This document shows positions 8,625-17,500 of a stretch of DNA of 17,500 bases, piece by piece. The DNA is from Conus ventricosus (lineage: Eukaryota; Mollusca; Gastropoda; Neogastropoda; Conidae). How positions within the stretch are numbered: the stretch's first letter is position 1; each line of letters opens with the position of its first letter. The stretch is taken from assembly GCA_018398815.1 (NCBI GenBank), contig CM031601.1, positions 30,255,242 through 30,272,741 of the forward strand, written 5' to 3'. Made by a program: the position numbers and the translations under genes. Below the pieces are notes generated by a model, which did no database searches, had not been told where the DNA came from, and was given only the letters and a program-made list of their open reading frames with translations.

Positions 8625-9612
8625 GTTTATATGCTTCGCATCTTGTTTTTTCTTCTTTTAGTTCATCGTGCTGGATGTGTTTTCGCCAAACATATGTACA
8701 AAATACAGCAAACTGTATCGGTGAAGAGCTCCCTTGCTGAATCGTCACTGATTTCAGTGATGTAGTCCATTAAACTGTTTGTACTTCTCATCTGAATAAA
8801 GACACCCAAGCGCTACACAAAAATGTGTATCCCAAATGACAGGGAATTACTTGCCAGCGAATTTCCCTGATTCCCAGACAAGCAGTGTTTCTTTTAAGAT
8901 AAATCCCCATGAGGTGACTGACCAGCTGTGAAAGTTATGTTTTTGTGCACCGTGTGACGAGTGCCAGGTTGACAGAGGTGGGAGTTTACCCTTGCCGCGC
9001 CTCTATTAGGAACAACATGTGCCAACACTTCCAGCAAATACTGCTTAACGTGTACCTTACAATGCCACACAGACAAAACTCTCCATATTATGAGCTTGTT
9101 TTTCCATGTAAACATTAAAACTGAAATGACATCAGACTATGTGCTCAAGACGGTCAGAATCAGCTGTACAGCAAGCCCAACAGAATCACATCCTTGGATA
9201 CAAGTGATGACAAAGTTCAGTAGACAGCCTTTGCTTATCTTTTTGTACAGAATGATGAACTTATAGCCCCCATGCCCCTATTGATGTTTGGGCATGATAA
9301 CACTACTTATTACATAGAACGACTTGCCATATACTTTGCTATGTTTGTTCTCAACCCACAAACAGAATACTACTGTCATACAAAAAGGCTCTGCACATTA
9401 CCTTTCAGATTTATTTCAATTACATTTTCTTTTTACTCCAATTATCATTAAGTTCTTTCATTAAAGCAGATATAAACTACATAAATCTATTTCATTGAAT
9501 TCTGAACCAAACTTCATATTTTGTCATACGTCATTTAAAAAAATCCTGGACAGACTTAATGTGTGATAGGTACTTTCAAAGTGAGGTGACTGCAGGCAGA
9601 AATAGAAACAAA
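8625..9612. other. Unassigned stretch
   Basis: Just outside the element end lies the small hairpin ATGCTTCGCAT (8631-8641), which could belong to the element's true terminus. Beyond it I see no gene or recognisable repeat; the minus frame at 8894-9115 has no domain signature. Confidence 0.5.
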
Positions 9613-9851
9613 CTTTAAAGAAAAATTACTGTTCTGCTGAACGAAAGAGACAAACAAATTACAAGACACAACATGACATGTTTCATTTACGCCCCATTTC
9701 AGGATACAAGTGATTGTTTGTTGATCGTTTTCATTGTCTTGAATGTTGTTTGTCTTGCCTGAAGAAGGTCAAAGTGGTCAAAACGTGTCGTGCTTCGTCT
9801 TGTAATTTGTTTTGTCTTTTTCATACAGCAGAACAGTATTTTTCTTTTAAG
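9613..9851. mobile_element. Foldback (inverted repeat) element, about 240 bp
   Basis: Arms 9613-9667 and 9797-9851 are inverted copies about 55 bases long with a few mismatches and two single-base gaps. The shared core includes TACTGTTCTGCTG and ACAAATTACAAGAC. Weaker pairing continues inward (ACATGACATG against CACGACACG). The spacer is about 130 bases and codes for nothing. A CTGAAGA-ANNN-AAAACGTGTC segment at 9759-9789 resembles a decayed hammerhead ribozyme core, as found in Penelope-like elements and retrozymes. The sequence may therefore be an inverted pair of Penelope-type terminal fragments, or simply a MITE. Confidence 0.6.
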
Positions 9852-10617
9852 TTTGATGTGTGATCTCAAAATGACTGCATGTGCTCCAAAAACTTGGTGA
9901 ATTATTCATATTTATACATCCAAGCAAGCCTTTAGTATGTGCACAAGTTGAAAAGAGCATATACATTACTAAACACAGAGGAGAATGGTGGGTGGTGGAA
10001 GAGTTAGGGGTATATGAATAAGGTCCTTTTTCTATGTCTATATACAGTGCTACCAGACAGGGTAACTCTTGCACCAAAATTTGAAGACTGTTAGACAAGG
10101 TTAGTGGTCAATGACAGCAGAACTTATTCATTCTTGAATTATGAAGGAAGTGCATCTCTCCAAAAGCTGTTAAAGAGGATGCAGGTATATGTATTAATTA
10201 GGAGTGGGGAAAGATGTCACGGGTGGTAGTGGGGGTCAGATTGGGATGAGGGTGGAGGGTGTAGTGGGTTAACTTAGTTATAAGTTAATAACAAACCATT
10301 CACAAGAATAAGGTTACTACTTCATATTTTTTTTTTGTAACCCCACCATCACCACCATTGACAAAATTACCAAAAATGTTGGTTTGTGTTTAGATTAGGT
10401 TTTTTTTCCTTCTCATTTTTAAAAAGAAAAAAACCTTTCACCTGCCAAGTTTCATCCCCAGCTTGCACTTTAGGGAGATCTAGATATTTTTTTTTTTTTA
10501 ATGGGACCTGGGTAAGAAAATGGGTGAGGAAGCAGAAGTGGCACAAAAAATCCTGAACACCATCCCCACTCCCTCCAGGTGCCACCACAATCATCCGCCT
10601 CGTCTCTTAACACTCAC
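9852..10617. other. Unassigned stretch with a G-rich patch
   Basis: No gene is recognised. Poly-T runs occur near 10329 and 10490. A G-run cluster lies at 10221-10259. Confidence 0.5.
10221..10259 (+). other. Candidate G-quadruplex sequence
   Basis: Five runs of at least three G (10221, 10231, 10243, 10250 and 10257) are separated by loops of 7, 7, 4 and 4 bases. This satisfies the usual G3+N1-7 rule. No promoter or gene is next to it. Confidence 0.5.
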
Positions 10618-10781
10618 CTGGATTGGACAACCTCAGTGACCCAGCGTTGCAGTTGTTGTTCCAGCTGATGCTGCTCCTGAGTGAGCAAACTATTGACAGT
10701 CAGGAAGTGCTTCTCCAGCCGGTGATCAGAGGGATTGGGAACTTGTCATACACCGTTTGTTTCTCTGCCACCACTATCAGT
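10618..10781 (-). pseudogene. Possible isolated host exon (or exon remnant), minus strand
   Basis: On the minus strand, CTTTTGCAG ends at 10782 as a plausible 3' splice site. CCAG followed by GTGAGTG at 10617 is a strong 5' splice site, framing 164 bases. The last 42 codons (10745-10618) are open and read like a soluble helical protein (RLEKHFLTVNSLL, then a Q/L-rich helix and WVTEVVQS), ending one base short of a full codon. However, a TGA at 10748-10746 lies in the same frame inside the proposed exon. Either the acceptor is further in, there has been a frameshift, or this is a dead exon. The family is not recognised and no partner exons were found in the window. Confidence 0.3.
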
Positions 10782-11152
10782 CTGCAAAAGCCACACACCA
10801 AAAAAGTATGATTCAGGTCGTTTACAGCCTGACCAACTGCACAGGATCACATCAGGCTAACATCAAAGAAAAGTCACAGATTTCTGTGGTGATAACAAGA
10901 ATTCATGCACCTTTCCATACCAAATTTACAATTCACACATAGTAGTTGATCTAAGTCTTCACTGTGCTAAGTGCCACAACCATTCCACTCAGTGAATCAC
11001 ACCCAGTTTAGTTTGTGATGCACGAAGAAATTAATGAAATGTGGGTGCCACAGAAAATATGTATAAAAAGCCTTACTGGGTATTGACACAGTTGAAAAAA
11101 GAAGTCAGTGCCCCTTCCAGAAACTTCAGTGTCATGATCTCAGCTCTGGATT
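10782..11152. other. Unassigned stretch
   Basis: No gene or known repeat is recognised. If the exon call at 10618-10781 is right, this would be upstream intron. Confidence 0.4.
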
Positions 11153-11212
11153 ACAAAGGCACAGCCAGCATGTTATCTACTGAAACAATTTAAGATTTTC
11201 TACAAGTCAACT
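11153..11212 (+). repeat. Inverted repeat copy A outside the LINE
   Basis: This block (ACAAAGGCACAGCCAGCATG onward) matches the reverse complement of 17007-17072. The first 52 or so bases have one difference, then there is a 4-base gap and a short further match. It ends about 10 bases from the LINE tail. Confidence 0.9.
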
Positions 11213-11221
11213 GATGTACCA

Positions 11222-11239
11222 CAAGATAAGATAAGATAA
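11222..11239 (-). repeat. (TTATC)n 3' tail of the LINE
   Basis: Three TTATC units on the minus strand follow a 3' UTR segment that ends GCTGAGCTATAAGCAACA. Many I-type LINEs end in a short microsatellite instead of poly-A, so this fixes the 3' boundary. Confidence 0.75.
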
Positions 11240-11364
11240 TGTTGCTTATAGCTCAGCTGACCACAAAGGGCCACATCAGGGCTGTCACCGCGTTAAAATC
11301 AACTCACAGTCATTCATTCACACAATTCTTTAAAATACACCTAAAAACCCCCTCCGAAAGTTTG
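11240..11364 (-). other. LINE 3' untranslated region
   Basis: Lies between the inferred ORF2 stop (TAA at 11367-11365) and the (TTATC)n tail. It includes GGCCCTTTGTGGTCAGCTGA, which resembles the conserved terminal segment of molluscan I-like LINEs and is the likely recognition region for reverse transcription. That role is inferred from the family. Confidence 0.55.
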
Positions 11365-14300
11365 TTAAAAATCTGTCCACTGTAAAATCTCAGACCGATG
11401 AAAAATGTTAATCTCTTTCAAGAACTCAAAGATCGTGTCAGGCGGGAACGCCTCTGAACAAGGTTTTCATGGAATCTGCTGTAAAATGTTTGCGTCTCAC
11501 ATCATGCAAGTCCCAACACTCTAAAGAACATGTTTCATTGCGAGTGGCACATGACATGGAATGCACCATGGAGCTTCTTCACTCTTTAAAAGGTATGAAT
11601 GGGTAAAATACGAATGGCCGGTGTGCAGCCGGCATAGAAACTGTTTCTTCTATACGACCACCAGATGTAGATGAGAGAAAACTCCTTAAGGTTTGGACGG
11701 ATCTGAAAGAGTTTGTTATCCGTCTGTGTATTCCAATCCTCCTGCCAGAGGTCTCTGACATAATCGTTAATTTTGGGTTTCAGACTGAGCGGGGGATATA
11801 TTTTTATGTTGGACAATTTTCCCTGTTGTGGCATTCTTGGCCAGGTGATCAGCCATTTAATTCCCCCCGATCCCCAACATGACCGGAACCTAAGCCAGAA
11901 CAATGTTGTACCCCTCCCACTTTCAACCTGGTAAAAGTTCAAAGAAGTGGAGAAGTTCGGGTGATGGAGGCTGCGGCCAGCTAGGCCTCCAAAGCTGACA
12001 GGGGAATCCGACCAGAACCAGAAAGTCCCTCTTTGTAGCTTGTGAGATTTTTCCTCAGCCCCCAGAACCAGAGCTGTAGTTCAGCAGCGTAAGCAGAAGC
12101 ATCTGAAGGAATATGTTCTAACAGTATCTGAGAAGGAGCACAGGGCAATTTTCACCGCGGTTTCCAAGTCTGAACAGAGGTCTGCAAACAATGCCTTGTA
12201 TGCCAGAGGGGGGCTGGTAGGTTCTTTGCAGAAAACTGCAAGGTCAAAACGAATCTCTGGCGTGGAAAAGGTCCATGGAGGCTTATCTGGGAAACTTGGA
12301 AAAATCAGGCACAACTCCTAGGTCAGACCTGCATTCTGCGCATGAGGCTGCAACGAAGACCGAACGGCGGAATACCCGTTAGGGTTGTTTTCGAATTTGC
12401 TTTGGAACGGGGGTCAAAGACACAGTCATAGGCTGGGTTTTTTCCCGTTCAGAGACATCTATTATATAATTCAAGGATTTGTTTCGCCGTGGTGGACAGC
12501 ATACAGGCTGTGCACAGGGGTGGGGGCGGAATGCCCCAAGGACAGAGACGAAGCCCTTGATGGTGGAAGGGTCCAAGAGTTTTTGGTAAGACGGTCTTGC
12601 AGACAGTACCGCACAACCCTAGTCCAGTTTGGAACAGACCAAGGGCTTTTAGAGGTGCAGCAAAGTTTTCTTTTCAGCGCCCAGTCAGTGTGTGCTCCAC
12701 CCCCCAGAATATTCAGAGCTTTCCGGCAAGAAGTTTTGAGGTTTTTAATGTGGCTGAGAAAGTTGAGTTTTTGATCAAAAAAAACTTTCCCAAGAATTTG
12801 GCCTCTTTGACATCTGGAATGGGGGAATTTCCCTATTTGAATTTTCAGGATCTACAAAAAACTGATGAAAATTATGGAAGTGAATGCACTGTGTTTTTCG
12901 TAGGAGAAAAAGTGAAGCCGTTTTCAATCCGCCACACTGATGAAGTTTTATCCACACAAGCTGGAGCCTGCGCTGGACACTCGGGTACAGGCCTTCCAGT
13001 TGCATAAACGACTAAATCATCCACAAACAATGAGCAGTCTGAACCTTGTTGAACTGACTTGACAATGTTGTTGATCTTGATGCTAAAGAGGGCAGGAGAC
13101 AGTATGGATTCCTTGTGGAACACCACTCCTGCCTCAGAACATCAGAGAGAGTGGTGCCAACAGACCTGAAACTGTCGTTTGCCACAAAATTTTGAATAAA
13201 AAGCTGGAAGAAGACCCACGAAAACCAAGATCCTGGAGATCATGAAGTATCCCGACTTCCCAGGTGGTATCGTAGGCCTTCTCAAGTCAAAGAAAATAAG
13301 CCACTGAATTGTTGTTTGTTCAGAAAGGCATTCCGAAGCGTAGATTCAGACGGATCAAATGGTCAACTGTAGTTCGATGTTTGCTGAAACCCACTTGTTC
13401 TTCGCAGAAGGCGTCAGTTTTGAGTTTCCACATGATGTAGCATTGACCCATTTTCTCCATCAATTTACAACACAGGCTGTCAAAGCTATCGGATGGTGTT
13501 TGATGGGTTGGAAAGATCTTTCAAGGTTTGGGATTAGGATGATAAGGGCTTTTCGCCAGAAGGTGGAAAGAATCAGTAGTCCATACATGTTTATAATGGA
13601 TTTCATCTATACTCGGAGAGGAATCGCTGCCGAAAGTAAGGCTGATTCAATTGTTAAAGAGAAAGGAAGATTGTAGTCTTCCATGTTGTCGGACGAAAGT
13701 TGCAGGGTGATTTTTCTTTGACGGCTTTGTTTTTGACAAAAATGGCTGATTTGTTAGAAGAGGAGGACTTCCTTTCAATGGTTGAGCCAAGCAGATTAAC
13801 AACTCTTTTTTCTCTGTTATTAAGAGTCAGAAAATGAGATGGTTCACAGTGGGCAGGTGTGTTCTTCCCTTAATTTTCCTTTGACTGATTTTCCACACTT
13901 ATTCATCCAATGTTTTGGATGTGAGACTTGAGCAAAATTGTTTCCAGATAAAGTTTACTGGTTTTTATAATGTGTTTTTGGATTTGGCCCTCAGTTTCTA
14001 ATGTGCTCGGACATTGGGCATCGCTGGTCTGCGGTGACCGCATGAAGCTCTTTGCGGGTTTTGTTTACTTCCTTGCATTCAGAGCTGAACCAAGGAACTT
14101 TTAGCATTAGGGGCTTCTTGGAACATGTGTGGATGGCTGGACTTTGCGCAATTCAGGTAATGAAATCTGAAAGTCCTACTGCGATCTTCACTTTGAGGAT
14201 TTGTCCTTTCCAGATCCATAAGAAACCTAGTGGCAAAGAGGTTCCCCATCTGCTTTGGTTAAAATGAGGCGTTCTGGTAAAGTACTCACTCTCTGCATTA

Positions 14301-14972
14301 TTTACCGAGCAACATGGGGAGAAAGTGCGTTGCTACCATGAGGTCCTCATAACTCCAAACAAAATCCAGAAACAAAGATGGGCACAGACAGAAAAGATCC
14401 AGAACTATATGTGGTTGCCATTAGCAGAGTGAAAAGTAAGTTGGGGAATTCCATTTCAAGACACACAAATCAAAGCTCCCAAACACTTCCTCTAAAAGCA
14501 GACCCCTTGGTGAAGATCTTTACTTTACCACAGAAGGGAGAGTGACCATTCAGTAATTGCCCAACAGCAGGAAGGGTTAGGAAGCTGCTCAAGAGCGAAA
14601 TGAGGTCCTGTTTGGTGACCACATATATTTGGAGACAGATACAAGCTACAGATTGTAATTGTTTTTGGAGAGTACCAGTGCCACTGCCTAAAGTGGAGTC
14701 TGCAGAGCAACTGGGCTGTACGCACAGTTTTTTGAATGAATAAGGCTACCGACCAGGAAACGCCATGTTTCCAAACAGATTGTGCAGGTTGATTTAGAAA
14801 GCTGCAGCAGAAAGAAAGTGAGAAAGTTTGATCAGATTCAGAATTTTTGCAGTGAAATAGCATCGGCCTAGTTCCCGGCGCAAGAGCGTGCAGTTTCTTC
14901 GTAATTGGAAGACAGTCCCCTGATATTCCCTGCAAGACTGTATCCATTGTGGATGAGGATTTTAATGTCCAT
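11365..14972 (-). pseudogene. LINE ORF2: endonuclease, reverse transcriptase, RNase H (degenerate)
   Basis: The probable start is the ATG at 14972-14970. It is followed, after an indel, by GNIRGLSSNYEE, the standard N-terminus of the AP-endonuclease (about 14935-14900). TITICSLYLSPN lies at 14662-14627, and a decayed GNxxNGHSP (normally GDFNGH) at about 14570-14540. A linker reads KVPWFSSECKEVNKTRKELH at about 14100-14035. RT motifs are LEKAYDTTW (about 13289-13263), a VFHKESILSPALFSIKINN segment equivalent to PQGSILSP (about 13126-13070) and FVDD at 13027-13016. RNase H appears as SDASAYAAELQ at about 12100-12072 and a GHVG...ADHLAKNA segment at about 11885-11830. WCIPCHVPLAMKHVL near 11570-11525 is the terminal zinc motif. 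At about 1,200 codons the length is normal. Domains sit in different frames with several stops, so the gene is non-functional. It would nick target DNA and copy its own RNA in place. Confidence 0.85.
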
Positions 14973-14989
14973 GTCTACGTCTCTTCTCT

Positions 14990-16247
14990 TCATATACTGG
15001 GCTTCAAACGCATTTTGCGTTTGAGCTTCTTTTTTTTAAGCCTCTGTCTGGTGGAATCGGAAAAGTTCTTCTTCCCTGGAGGGGGAAGAACCCAATGTTT
15101 TGCAATTGTGCAATGCGTGAGGCTTTCCCTTGCACTCCACCAACTCTCCTTACCTGGAAGCCGCTGTCGGGGCACTCCCTTGGGAGCTGGTCTCGGCTTG
15201 GGGGCTGTCTCGGGGCGAACCCCTTAATGGGCAGCCCACACAGATGCAGGCCTTAGTGGATGCACTGCGAGTGTGCATCCTCTGGGTGGGTTTAAGGCCC
15301 CAAGAACGGCCGTTTTTCTTGCAATGTTTCGAAGCCGGGATGAATTCAGTGGCTTCTACTGAGGTGCTTCTACATGATTTTTTTTAGACCATGTCGAGTA
15401 TATAAGGAGGGGGTTCCCTTTGCGCCGGCACCAACTTTTTGAGCTTCAAAAGAACAAAATTTTTTTTCTGTTTTTTACATGTGGATTTTGCTTTCTACTG
15501 GCCAAACAGGGCAGACAGGTATTTTGAAAAAGAAGGGTGGTCACCATCACAGTTCACGATTTCGCAGATTACCATCCGCCATCATGAACTTTGTTGCAGG
15601 TGGCACACACCCTCCTGTCCCGTGCATTTTCTCCCTTGACGTGGCCAAACGTTGACATCTGAAGCACCTCAGTGAAGATGGCACATACAGGGCTAATTAT
15701 TATTATTAGGTACCCCACCTTTATGGACTCTGGAAGAGTCGGTTTAGCAAAGGGGAGGACAGTGTTAGCTGTGTTTCTTTCGCTCCTTTTCGGGAAAGTC
15801 GCCTCTGACCTCTGCCATCCTTGATCAGCCAACTCAGCATTCATTTCTCCCTAAGATATTTCCAAACAACTTTCGGCAAACAGTTGAACATTCAGAGTTT
15901 AGACTTTTGTGAGGGGACACGTGGATAGGTAATTTACAAGACTTTCTGATCTCAATAAGTTCTCTGAGTGGACTGTTTGGTCTCGACCTGCACCAGCAAG
16001 GAACAATCCCTCACCTATTAATGATTTGGCTCTGCGCCTGCAGATCTTTCAGCCCCTTGCAACAGCAAAGTGGACGCAACTTGGTTAATGGGTCGTTCGC
16101 ATCCGACGATGGTTTATCAGCTAAGAGGGCCAAGCACCTTTTAGTCTTCGGACTTCTGTGTCCGAATCTGGTCCATTGCCCTAGAAGGGTCGGGACCACT
16201 TTTCTTCTCTTTCTGTTTTTTTTTTTTTTTTTTTTTTTTAGGCCCAT
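14990..16247 (-). pseudogene. LINE ORF1 gag-like protein with CCHC zinc knuckles (degenerate)
   Basis: The ATG at 16247 gives a lysine-rich N-terminus that uses the homopolymer at 16216-16240, followed by DPLTKL and an AKGL-type segment that looks like the RNA-binding region of I-type ORF1 proteins. The zinc knuckles lie in 15844-15569. In the first, FRCQR and FGHVK are in adjacent frames, separated by a one-base shift (about 15665-15635). The second reads CATCNKVHDGG at about 15607-15575. The C-terminal part (15250-14990) is rich in P, S and K and is poorly defined. The protein would bind element RNA in the ribonucleoprotein particle. Frameshifts and a stop near 16011 inactivate it. Its end abuts the ORF2 start at 14972. 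Confidence 0.7.
16216..16240. repeat. Poly-T (poly-A on the minus strand) tract inside LINE ORF1
   Basis: A run of about 22 T ending in A on the plus strand. In the LINE it is read as a lysine stretch near the start of ORF1. Its length may have grown by slippage after the element died. Confidence 0.85.
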
Positions 16248-16560
16248 GAAGTTTTTAATACTGGCAGAGATAATCGGTCACCGAGGAGAGCTGCCCGTGC
16301 TGGGAAAAAAGGGAACCATATGGTTGGTATATAGTATGGCGTCATGAGCCTGGTACCGTCCGCTTTGGAAAACCAGTCAGTGCACCTTAGCAACCGAAGT
16401 GGATCAGCCACTAGGCCCCTCAACCAGGAAACTGTAACTTGGGCTTGCCCCGCTGCTTACAACAGCAACTCAAGCGTCAGAGAAAAAAGAGTGTGGAAAA
16501 GAAGCTTGAGGGGAGACGAAGAGAAGAATATATCCGTTATTAAATAAGAGCCAGAAGATA
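16248..16560 (-). other. Probable LINE 5' untranslated region
   Basis: Sequence upstream of the ORF1 ATG on the minus strand, with no coding signature. The left edge of the element is set only loosely, at about 16560. I-type LINEs carry an internal promoter here, but no element was identified by sequence. Confidence 0.35.
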
Positions 16561-17006
16561 GAATAGGTAAAGGTGGGTTACTATTTGTCTGGGCCCCTCA
16601 CTCTTAACCTTTCTGGACATGGGAGACCCTCCAGGGGCATCCAATTCCTACCAGTAATGCTTAGGCCAGTTTCAGCACTTTGGCTTATACAGGCCTAGAA
16701 GCGTTGACAACAACTAATCCATCTAAATCAAGTATTGATGCCCCCTTCAGCAAAGCCAAAGGGGATCACTGGACTCGCAAGCCCTCAAACCATGGCAAGG
16801 GGGCAACCCCCGGAGGGGAATGTACCACAAAAGGCTGAATAAAGCATTAACAATAAAGGAAAACACATGGACGCTTCTTCTTTCAGCAAGGTGAATCCCC
16901 ATCTTTTGACACATTTAATACCAGAAGTTTTCTGTTTTCTGTCTTTGTTTTTTGCCCTGGCATTGGGTTTTCCTTTGTGTTGTATTTCTGCCTTTTGCGC
17001 TCAATT
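16561..17006. other. Unassigned stretch
   Basis: No gene is recognised. A perfect short hairpin, GGGGG-CAA-CCCCC, lies at about 16799-16811, and AATAAAG-type hexamers near 16840. Part of it could belong to the LINE 5' region. Confidence 0.4.
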
Positions 17007-17072
17007 CAGCTGACTTGATTGTAGAAAATCTTAAATTGTTTCAGTAGATAACATACTGGCTGTGCCTTTGTT
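17007..17072 (-). repeat. Inverted repeat copy B outside the LINE
   Basis: Reverse-complement partner of 11153-11212. It has an extra 4 bases (TTGA region, about 17014-17018) relative to copy A. Confidence 0.9.
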
Positions 17073-17399
17073 ACGTCCCGTTTTCTGACAACTCCAGAGT
17101 AGGGTCACAAGTGGGAAAGAGTAGGTTCATGAATCAAGACTTGGCTGTCCATTTAAGAGCAGGGCCTAGAGTGACTTTCAAGTGCTCTTTGCTGGCTTTT
17201 CTTATACTTGTGGAGGATGGGGAAGGGAATTGAATGGGATAGGTGGAAGAGAGACAATGCACAAGCCCTCAAGCCCTTTCAATCCAGAAAGGCTTCTAAT
17301 ATGTTTGGAGCCTCTTACTAAATACTATTGCATGTAGAATCCCATTGCTGGGTGGAATTAGTAGTGATCCCAGCCCACCAACCCCCTCCCTTCCGTTCC
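17073..17399. other. Unassigned stretch
   Basis: No gene or repeat is recognised before the SINE head. Confidence 0.4.
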
Positions 17400-17500
17400 C
17401 TGAAGGGCATCCCGGCTGGAGGTCATGGGTTCGAATCCCATCAGAGTCATGTGGGGTTTTCTGCCCCGACCGGCTCCTACCCAGAGTTGAGTTTGCTGCG
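17400..17500 (+). mobile_element. tRNA-derived SINE, cut by the window end
   Basis: GGTTCGAATCC at 17428-17438 matches the RNA polymerase III B box exactly. It sits in a tRNA T-arm: stem ATGGG/CCCAT (17425-17429 and 17437-17441) around the 7-base loop TTCGAAT. No A box or acceptor stem is clear upstream, so this is not a tRNA gene. The downstream segment (GGCTCCTACCCAGAGTTGAG) resembles the body that follows the tRNA head in molluscan SINEs. The 3' end lies outside the window. Confidence 0.7.

Larger units (their letters stand above)
11222..16560 (-). mobile_element. Nearly full-length, inactivated I-superfamily LINE
   Basis: Read on the minus strand, the expected parts occur in the right order: 5' region, gag-like ORF1 with CCHC knuckles (about 16247-14990), ORF2 (about 14972-11365) with AP-endonuclease, linker, reverse transcriptase, RNase H and C-terminal zinc motif, 3' UTR, and a (TTATC)3 tail at 11239-11222. 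An RNase H after the RT together with CCHC knuckles in ORF1 places it in the I superfamily (I/Nimbus/Ingi-like) rather than Jockey or CR1. Numerous single-base indels and stop codons break both ORFs, so it is dead. The 5' boundary is approximate; no target-site duplication was identified. Confidence 0.85.

Noticed and set aside
9196..9714. 13-bp direct repeat GGATACAAGTGAT (9196 and 9702) as a target-site duplication
   Set aside because: The enclosed 500 bp is not delimited by any element end, and the right copy lies inside the foldback spacer. It is probably chance or a shared repeat fragment.
12385..13676. Plus-strand open frames of 105-136 codons
   Set aside because: They are antisense shadows of the minus-strand LINE ORF2, whose RT motifs are clearly readable.
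17425..17441. Functional tRNA gene
   Set aside because: Only the T-arm/B box is intact. No acceptor stem, A box or anticodon arm can be placed, and a SINE-like body follows.

Overview
The window looks like intergenic or intronic DNA from a large, repeat-rich animal genome, most plausibly a mollusc (gastropod-like). There is no long intact open reading frame, dinucleotide microsatellites are abundant, and the identifiable content is old mobile DNA. The mollusc assignment is an inference from repeat style: I-superfamily LINEs with an APE-RT-RNase H layout and a (TTATC)n tail, a pearl/Helentron-like element with a tandem core, and a tRNA-type SINE. No intact host gene, rRNA, CRISPR array or bacterial-type operon is visible.

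Layout. 1-500: the decayed 3' end of a minus-strand LINE. 1202-5280: a 4.08 kb segment bounded by a perfect 25-bp inverted repeat. Each end carries several hundred bases of alternating small palindromes (TTTCATGAAA-like and GTCGC/GCGAC-like). The inside holds a second LINE 3' fragment and a dense set of GT, CA, GA and CG microsatellites, but no recognisable transposase. 5363-5504: a 71-bp tandem duplication. 5980-6985: two clusters of an AAGGAC motif spaced close to one or two helical turns. 7315-8624: a compact non-autonomous element with 12-bp inverted ends, a terminal hairpin and a core of two tandem repeat families (about 145 bp and about 236 bp), strongly resembling pearl/HINE (Helentron-derived) elements. 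9613-9851: a foldback whose spacer and right arm contain a hammerhead-ribozyme-like, but degenerate, core. 10618-10781: a possible isolated host exon on the minus strand, with doubtful upstream reading frame.

11222-about 16560 (minus strand): a nearly full-length but inactivated I-superfamily LINE. Its parts can be read in order: a gag-like ORF1 with CCHC zinc knuckles, then ORF2 with AP-endonuclease, linker, reverse transcriptase (FVDD), RNase H and a C-terminal zinc motif, then a 3' UTR and a (TTATC)3 tail. Many frameshifts and stops break it. Inverted copies of a 60-66 bp sequence lie just outside it, at 11153-11212 and 17007-17072. The window ends inside a tRNA-derived SINE (17400-17500).

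The parts do not work together as a pathway; this is a graveyard of independent transposable elements. All protein calls come from reading fragments by eye, with frames patched across indels only in interpretation, so boundaries are approximate.
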